A stretch of 64,000 bases of DNA from an uncultured Clostridium sp. (GTDB taxonomy: Bacteria > Bacillota > Clostridia > Lachnospirales > Lachnospiraceae): NCBI GenBank assembly GCA_937885015.1, contig CALAAS010000040.1, positions 1 through 64,000 on the forward strand. The letters run 5' to 3'. The notes beneath the pieces were generated by a model, which saw only the letters and a program-made list of their open reading frames with translations, did not search any database and was not told the origin of the DNA. Position 1 is the stretch's first letter. Each line of letters opens with the position of its first letter. Below are positions 59,175-64,000 of this stretch, one piece after another. A program made the position numbers and the translations under genes.

Positions 59175-61415
59175 TTAAACCCGTGCCTTACTTCCCTTGC
59201 CATCCCGTTTTCCCAGTTTCAGACGGCTCAGGTGTACCTGTTTCTCTTTATAAAGAACGGTGGGATCTCCGTTTCCATCCAGAAGATGAACCGCCTCCAG
59301 CACTTCGTCCCGACTCAGCTTGATCCCGCGGACGCCTCTGGCATTTTTCTTCATCTCCGGGATTTCCTCCAGAGAAAAGCGCAGAAAAATACCGGCGCTG
59401 GTCTGCAGCACAGCCTCGCATTCCCCGCTCAGCCGCTGCACACTCAAAACCGTATCCCCGTCCTGAAGTCTGGTGGCAGCCACCATCCGGTTATTGGTCT
59501 CAAACTCTTCCCCAGGCACCAGTTTGACCATGGCGCCTCTTGTTGCAAAGAGGAACCGGTTCTCTGCAAGGCTGGCAGATCCGGTAACAAAGACAGGCCG
59601 CTCCTTTGTCCCGTCAAATTTACTCAGATTATCGATGGGAGTTCCCTTATCTCGCAGCTTTCCGCCCGGAATCTCAGACACTTTGACCTGATGAAGCACT
59701 CCTGTATCCGTAAACAGGCAAATGCGCTCTGTGGTCATACAGGAAACCACGAACGTGTTCTCCGTATCCGCAGCCTCCCGGTTTCGCTCATAAATGGACG
59801 GCTCCAGAAGCTTACAATAGCCAAAACGATCCATGACGAATACCATCGGCCTGGCCTTTTCTTCTTCCTCCACGTAAACAGCCTCCCGGCCATCCTCAAT
59901 CCGGGTTCTCCGCGCCATGGCAAACTCTTCCCGGATAGCCTTCAGATCTTCCTTGATAACCTGATCCATGGCTGCCCGGCTGCCAAGAATCTTTTCATAC
60001 TCCCGGATCTTTCTGAGACTCTCCTTATATTCCTTCTGAAGCGCCAGGATTTCCAGGCCGATCAGCTTATAGAGACGCATTTCCAAAATAGCAGATGCCT
60101 GTTTTTCTGTAAAATGCAGCTGCTTTGCATCCTCTTCAAATCCCGGCGTTCTGAACTGGATCCGGGAGATATCGCCGTGCATCAGGCAGGCCTTTGCATC
60201 TTTCAGATTTTTAGAACCCCGCAGAATGGCGATGATCAGGTCGATGCAGTCGCAGGCCGCGATCAGGCCCTCCCTAATCTCCTTTTTTTCCTTCTCCTTT
60301 TCAAGAAGAACCTGATACTTGCGGGTATTATTCTCATACTGGAAGTCCAGATAATTTTTCAGAATCCCTTTCAGATTCAGGGTTTCCGGCCGCCCTCCGG
60401 CAATGGCCAGCATATTGACGCCAAAGGTATCCTCCAGCTTCGTCTTTTTATACAGAATATTTTTAATTTTTTCAATATCCGCATCTTTTCGAAGTTCCAA
60501 AACAATGCGGATTCCTTCTTTGTTGGACTGGTTGGAAATGTCCACCACATCCGGCAGCTTTTTCGTTTCCACCAGCTCCGCAATATCCGACAGACACTTA
60601 TTGATACCAGCGCCGATCATAGTATAAGGAATTTCCGTGATCACGAGCTTGTCCTTATCGGCCCGCCTTGCCCCCAGCTCCACCTCCATGCGGGCCCGCA
60701 GCTTAATCCGGCCCGTTCCCGTCTCATAGATAGCCGGAAGCTCGCTCTTGTTGGCAATGATCCCTCCGGTGGGAAAATCCGGCCCCTGCAGGATGGACAA
60801 CAGTTCCTCCGTCTCCGCCTGCGGCCTGTCAATGTAAGCCATCACCGTATCAATGACCTCCCCCAGGTTGTGAGGCGGAATACTGGTGCTCATTCCCACG
60901 GCGATTCCCTCAGAGCCGTTGATCAGCAGGTTGGGAACCCGAACCGGCAGCACCTCCGGCTCTTTTTCCGTCTCATCGTAATTGGGGACGAAACGCACGG
61001 TTTTGTCCAGATCCTTTAAATAGACCTCCTCCGCAAACTTCTGAAGCCGCGCCTCTGTGTAACGCATGGCAGCCGCCCCATCTCCCTCGATGGAACCAAA
61101 ATTTCCGTGACCGTCCACCAGCGGCATACCCTTTTTAAAGCTCTGAGACAGCACCACCAGCGTTTCATAGATAGAGCTGTCGCCGTGAGGGTGGTATTTA
61201 CCCATGGTATCGCCCACAATTCGCGCCGATTTTCGGTGGGGCTTGTCGTGGCCCAGCCGCAGCTCTTCCATATCATAGAGAACCCGGCGCTGTACCGGTT
61301 TCAGTCCGTCTCTGGCATCGGGAATCGCGCGGGCCGTAATGACGCTCATGGAGTAATTCATGTAGCTCCGCTGCATTTCCTCCGAATATTCCGTGGTTAT
61401 GATCTTCTCCGCCAT
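59175..61415 (-). CDS. parC: DNA topoisomerase IV/gyrase-type subunit A
   Basis: A 746-residue type IIA topoisomerase A subunit. RAIPDARDGLKPVQRRVLYDM at the start, HPHGDSSIYETLVVLSQSF with an unmutated Ser at the quinolone position, and GSIEGDGAAAMRYTEARL with the catalytic Tyr. The C-terminal propeller lacks a classic GyrA box, which favours ParC over GyrA. It works with the B subunit just upstream (80 bp). The name parC rests on gene order and length; a second gyrA/gyrB set is expected elsewhere. AGGAG precedes the start at some distance. Confidence 0.87.
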   Translation of the reverse strand: MAEKIITTEYSEEMQRSYMNYSMSVITARAIPDARDGLKPVQRRVLYDMEELRLGHDKPHRKSARIVGDTMGKYHPHGDSSIYETLVVLSQSFKKGMPLVDGHGNFGSIEGDGAAAMRYTEARLQKFAEEVYLKDLDKTVRFVPNYDETEKEPEVLPVRVPNLLINGSEGIAVGMSTSIPPHNLGEVIDTVMAYIDRPQAETEELLSILQGPDFPTGGIIANKSELPAIYETGTGRIKLRARMEVELGARRADKDKLVITEIPYTMIGAGINKCLSDIAELVETKKLPDVVDISNQSNKEGIRIVLELRKDADIEKIKNILYKKTKLEDTFGVNMLAIAGGRPETLNLKGILKNYLDFQYENNTRKYQVLLEKEKEKKEIREGLIAACDCIDLIIAILRGSKNLKDAKACLMHGDISRIQFRTPGFEEDAKQLHFTEKQASAILEMRLYKLIGLEILALQKEYKESLRKIREYEKILGSRAAMDQVIKEDLKAIREEFAMARRTRIEDGREAVYVEEEEKARPMVFVMDRFGYCKLLEPSIYERNREAADTENTFVVSCMTTERICLFTDTGVLHQVKVSEIPGGKLRDKGTPIDNLSKFDGTKERPVFVTGSASLAENRFLFATRGAMVKLVPGEEFETNNRMVAATRLQDGDTVLSVQRLSGECEAVLQTSAGIFLRFSLEEIPEMKKNARGVRGIKLSRDEVLEAVHLLDGNGDPTVLYKEKQVHLSRLKLGKRDGKGSKARV

Positions 61416-61494
61416 TCTATCATCTATCTCCTATATTAAACATCGTTCCTTCTTTTTTACGTGCGCTATTTTCGTACGCCGCTTTGCATCATTT

Positions 61495-63414
61495 CTATGC
61501 GTCTATTTCCGCCTCGTCCGCATGGTCGTAAATAAATTTCCGACGCGGCGGAACATCACTTCCCATCAGCATCTCTGTGATCTCCGAAGCCATTCTGGCA
61601 TCCTCGATTTCTACCCGCTTTAACACCCGGTTCTCCGGGTTTAAGGTTGTCTCCCACAGCTGATCCGCGTCCATCTCACCAAGCCCCTTAAACCGCTGAA
61701 GGGTAAATTCCCCCGTATGGCTCTTCCGGTAACGCTCCAGGGCCTTTTCATCATACAGGTACTCTTCCTCTCCCTTTTTGGGAATTACTTTAAAAAGGGG
61801 TGGCATGGCAATGTACACATGACCATTCTGAATCAGCTCCGGCATGAATCGGTACAGGAACGTCAAAAGCAGGGTGTCGATGTGGCTTCCATCCACATCC
61901 GCATCCGTCATAAGGATAATTTTATGGTACCGCAGCCTGGAAATATCGAAATCGTTTCCATACCCCTCGGAAAATCCGCAGCCAAAGGCATTGATCATGG
62001 TCTTGATCTCCGCATTGGCCAGCACCTTATCCATGGATGCCTTCTCCACATTGAGAATCTTACCCCGGATGGGAAGAATCGCCTGATAGCGCCGGTTGCG
62101 CCCCATCTTGGCAGATCCCCCGGCGGAATCTCCCTCCACGATGAAAATCTCACATTTTTCCGCATCCCGGCTCTCACAGTTGGCCAGCTTTCCGTTGCTG
62201 TCAAAGGAGAACCTGGATTTTGTCAGCATGTTGGTTTTCGCCTTTTCCTCCGCCCGGCGAATCTTCGCAGACTTTTCCGCACAGCCGATAATCGCCTTCA
62301 GCGTCTCCACATTCCGGTCAAAAAACAGCTGCAGCTCATCTCCAGTCACCGTAAACACCGCCCTGGTCGCATCGGCGCTGGCCAGCTTTGTCTTTGTCTG
62401 CCCCTCGAAAATCGGATCCGGATGTTTTACCGCCACCAGGGCCGTCATGCCGTTTCGCGTATCAGCTCCCGTAAAATTGGAATCCTTTTCCTTTAAAATC
62501 CCCAGCTCTCTGGCATAGCTGTTGATCATCTGGGTAAACCGCGTCTTAAATCCCGCCAGGTGGGTGCCCCCCTCCTGGGTAAAAATATTATTGCAGAACC
62601 CCAGCACAGTTTCCTCAAAGGCATCCACAAACTGAAAGGCCACCTCCACCTCCACCTGCTCTGAAACCCCCTTAAAATACAAAGGCTCATGAATCGGCGT
62701 CTTGGTGCTGTTCAGCTCTCTCACATATGCCAGCAGGCCGTCCGGCTCCGCATACGTCGCCGTCTCCTCCTCGCCGGGCCGTTTGTTTTCGTAATGGATT
62801 GTCAGGTTTGGATTCAGGTAAGCCGTCTCGTGAAGGCGGCTTTTCAGCCAGTCTGCCTTAAACCGGGTCTTTTCAAAAATCTCCGGATCCGGACGGAAAT
62901 TGATCTTCGTTCCCGTTTCCTTCGTCCGTCCCAGCACCGGTAAAAGACCGTTCTCCAAGGCAACTGTCGGGATTCCCCGCCGGTAGGCATCGTGGTGAAT
63001 CTGCCCGTTTTTATACACGGTCACATCCATATATTCAGAAAGTGCATTTACCACTGAGGATCCGACGCCATGAAGGCCGCCGCTGGTCTTATAGGCATTG
63101 TTGTCAAATTTTCCGCCCGCATGCAGCGTGGATAGAACGATACGCTCTGCCGATACGCCTTTTTTGTGCATCTCCACCGGGATCCCCCGTCCATTGTCCC
63201 GAATCGTGCAGGAACCATCTGCCTCCAGTGTTACCCAGATGGCGCTGCAGGCTCCGGCCAGATGCTCATCCACCGAATTGTCTACAATCTCATAAATCAG
63301 ATGATTGAGTCCCTTGGTGCCCACGCTTCCGATATACATACCGGGGCGCTTGCGGACCGCCTCCAGTCCCTCCAGAACTGTGATGCTGTCCGCATCATAC
63401 TGTGTCTTTCCCAT
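61495..63414 (-). CDS. parE: DNA topoisomerase IV/gyrase-type subunit B
   Basis: A 639-residue B subunit with the GHKL ATPase (EGLEAVRKRPGMYIGSVG, EIVDNSVDEHLAG, DNGRGIPVEMHKK, GGLHGVGSSVVNAL) and a C-terminal TOPRIM part (VEGDSAGGSAKMGRNRRYQA, MTDADVDGSHIDTLLLTF). It has no large insert, so the form is that of Gram-positive ParE/GyrB. With the downstream A subunit it removes catenanes or supercoils. GGAGG lies seven bases before the ATG, behind a leader hairpin and a good promoter. Confidence 0.9.
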   Translation of the reverse strand: MGKTQYDADSITVLEGLEAVRKRPGMYIGSVGTKGLNHLIYEIVDNSVDEHLAGACSAIWVTLEADGSCTIRDNGRGIPVEMHKKGVSAERIVLSTLHAGGKFDNNAYKTSGGLHGVGSSVVNALSEYMDVTVYKNGQIHHDAYRRGIPTVALENGLLPVLGRTKETGTKINFRPDPEIFEKTRFKADWLKSRLHETAYLNPNLTIHYENKRPGEEETATYAEPDGLLAYVRELNSTKTPIHEPLYFKGVSEQVEVEVAFQFVDAFEETVLGFCNNIFTQEGGTHLAGFKTRFTQMINSYARELGILKEKDSNFTGADTRNGMTALVAVKHPDPIFEGQTKTKLASADATRAVFTVTGDELQLFFDRNVETLKAIIGCAEKSAKIRRAEEKAKTNMLTKSRFSFDSNGKLANCESRDAEKCEIFIVEGDSAGGSAKMGRNRRYQAILPIRGKILNVEKASMDKVLANAEIKTMINAFGCGFSEGYGNDFDISRLRYHKIILMTDADVDGSHIDTLLLTFLYRFMPELIQNGHVYIAMPPLFKVIPKKGEEEYLYDEKALERYRKSHTGEFTLQRFKGLGEMDADQLWETTLNPENRVLKRVEIEDARMASEITEMLMGSDVPPRRKFIYDHADEAEIDA

Positions 63415-63430
63415 TCCTATTCCTCCAGCC

Positions 63431-63461
63431 TAAAACAGGGAGGTTTAACCGAAATCCCTGT
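63431..63461 (-). other. leader hairpin before parE
   Basis: AACAGGGA and TCCCTGTT pair over eight bases around an inner GGTT/AACC. TTTTAGG follows, so it resembles a weak terminator or attenuator inside the parE leader, just upstream of its ribosome site. Confidence 0.5.
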
Positions 63462-63474
63462 TGTTTGAACTTTA

Positions 63475-63503
63475 ATTATCTCATAAAATAATGTTTTTGG
63501 CAA
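63475..63503 (-). promoter_or_regulatory. promoter of parE-parC
   Basis: Minus strand TTGCCA (63503-63498), 17 bases, GATAAT (63480-63475), 61 bp upstream of the parE start codon. Confidence 0.75.
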
Positions 63504-63592
63504 TGCAGCCATTAAAAAAGTGTGCGCCTCTCACGCGAGTACGCTTAATTATGTTTTTCATTCGATGGGAACGGAACTTTCCGATTGAATGG

Positions 63593-63663
63593 AAAACCCG
63601 CAAAGCCTGGAACGCCTGACCGCGTCTTTAAAAGGCGCAGCCATCATCCACAGGCCTTGCGGG
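63593..63663 (-). terminator. 67-base stem-loop behind the coiled-coil gene
   Basis: CCCGCAAGGCCTG (63663-63651) pairs with CAGGCTTTGCGGG (63609-63597) over 13 bp, with one G.U, around about 41 bases that form a smaller inner stem. TTTTCC follows. It may end the upstream gene or be a small structured RNA. Confidence 0.55.
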
Positions 63664-63689
63664 CCGCTTTCTACTGTATGTTTTTCCTC

Positions 63690-63923
63690 TTACTCGCCCT
63701 GTTTGGCATCAAGCAGATCCCGGACGTCACTGGTGCTGAGCTCTCTCTCTTCCATCAGTTCCAGAAGCTCCTCCAGCTCTACTTTCTTTATTTCAGACTG
63801 GATCTCCTTTTTTTCAGCTTTTGCTGCCTTTAAAGATTCTTCCAGCTTGGAGATTTTCTCTTCCGTTTTTCCCAATTTGTCTCTCAGGATTTCAACCTGA
63901 CTGCGTTTCTGTCCTCTTGGCAT
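63690..63923 (-). CDS. short coiled-coil protein of unknown function
   Basis: A 77-residue protein, nearly all charged helix: LGKTEEKISKLEESLKAAK then AEKKEIQSEIKKVELEELL give a strong coiled coil at residues 15-55. A basic tract PRGQKRSQ starts it and an acidic Asp-Val-Arg-Asp end follows. No known family is recognised; similar small proteins are common in Clostridia as structural or regulatory partners. The start is 63923 with AAGGAG nine bases before; the frame 17 codons longer lacks a site. Probably monocistronic. Confidence 0.65.
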   Translation of the reverse strand: MPRGQKRSQVEILRDKLGKTEEKISKLEESLKAAKAEKKEIQSEIKKVELEELLELMEERELSTSDVRDLLDAKQGE

Positions 63924-63949
63924 ATTCGCATCTCCTTTCCGTTTTTTTG

Positions 63950-63978
63950 AGAATAACACAAAAATACGATTCATACAA
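63950..63978 (-). promoter_or_regulatory. possible promoter of the coiled-coil gene
   Basis: Minus strand TTGTAT (63978-63973), 17 bases, TATTCT (63955-63950), both four of six or fewer matches. Confidence 0.4.
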
Positions 63979-64000
63979 GAGCGAATTCAGTCAAAATCCA

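Noticed and set aside
58671..61019. 782-codon open frame on the plus strand
   Set aside because: It lies opposite deoD and parC, whose motifs are complete; its composition is rich in His, Pro and Arg, as in antisense frames.

Overview
The window looks like chromosome of a Clostridia member (Bacillota), most likely Lachnospiraceae. This rests on gene content: pta-ackA, a class III fructose-1,6-bisphosphatase, AICAR transformylase separated from a PurO-type IMP cyclohydrolase, the ACT/DUF711 pair, a LoaP-type NusG paralogue, a class III PD-(D/E)XK 'transposase', sigma-A style promoters and strong AGGAGG ribosome sites. The species assignment is inference. Most genes are on the minus strand.

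Layout. (1) 1-3.3 kb: the 5' end of a probable group II intron at the window edge, directly behind the rpmF terminator; then rpmF with its yceD partner, and pta-ackA. (2) 3.4-5.4 kb, plus strand: tmcAL and udk. (3) 5.4-12.9 kb, minus strand: a run zinc-finger membrane protein - polA - coaE - walJ-like - ACT - DUF711 - methyltransferase, preceded by tRNA-Leu(CAA). (4) 13-19 kb: the two last steps of purine synthesis as separate genes, a lipoprotein, upp and fbp. (5) 19.3-22 kb: small accessory stretch with an HTH protein, a PD-(D/E)XK nuclease carrying a 12-bp tandem repeat, and an unrecognised 367-residue protein. (6) 22.1-46.7 kb: one 24-kb minus-strand surface-polysaccharide operon. (7) 46.7-64 kb: YARHG membrane protein, hexapeptide protein, LysO-type exporter, topB, galM, asd, siroheme reductase, gamma-glutamyltransferase-like protein, deoD, parC, parE and a coiled-coil protein.

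The polysaccharide operon starts at a near-consensus promoter (46683-46688 / 46660-46665). A structured leader follows, then loaP, which probably keeps RNA polymerase from stopping over the 24 kb. The order is loaP, initiating phosphoglycosyl transferase, an epimerase/glycosyltransferase fusion, a heparinase-like protein, a UDP-ManNAc dehydrogenase-like protein, a two-domain oxidoreductase, a PaaK/CapK-like ligase, GT4, Wzy, GT2, the CapE/CapF/CapG trio for UDP-L-FucNAc, FdtB/FdtA-like 3-amino-sugar genes, a hexapeptide acyltransferase, a GH43-like propeller, a FemAB/GNAT-like transferase, Wzx and WecB. Together they predict a Wzx/Wzy-dependent polymer containing L-FucNAc, ManNAcA and possibly a 3-acylamino-3,6-dideoxyhexose. 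Its middle (about 32.3-37.5 kb) is far more AT-rich than the flanks and holds non-coding debris, so it was probably assembled by transfer.

The best candidates for something new are the LoaP leader with mutually exclusive hairpins, the epimerase-GT4 fusion, the PaaK/two-domain oxidoreductase/heparinase module, and the unassigned 367-residue protein beside the cluster.
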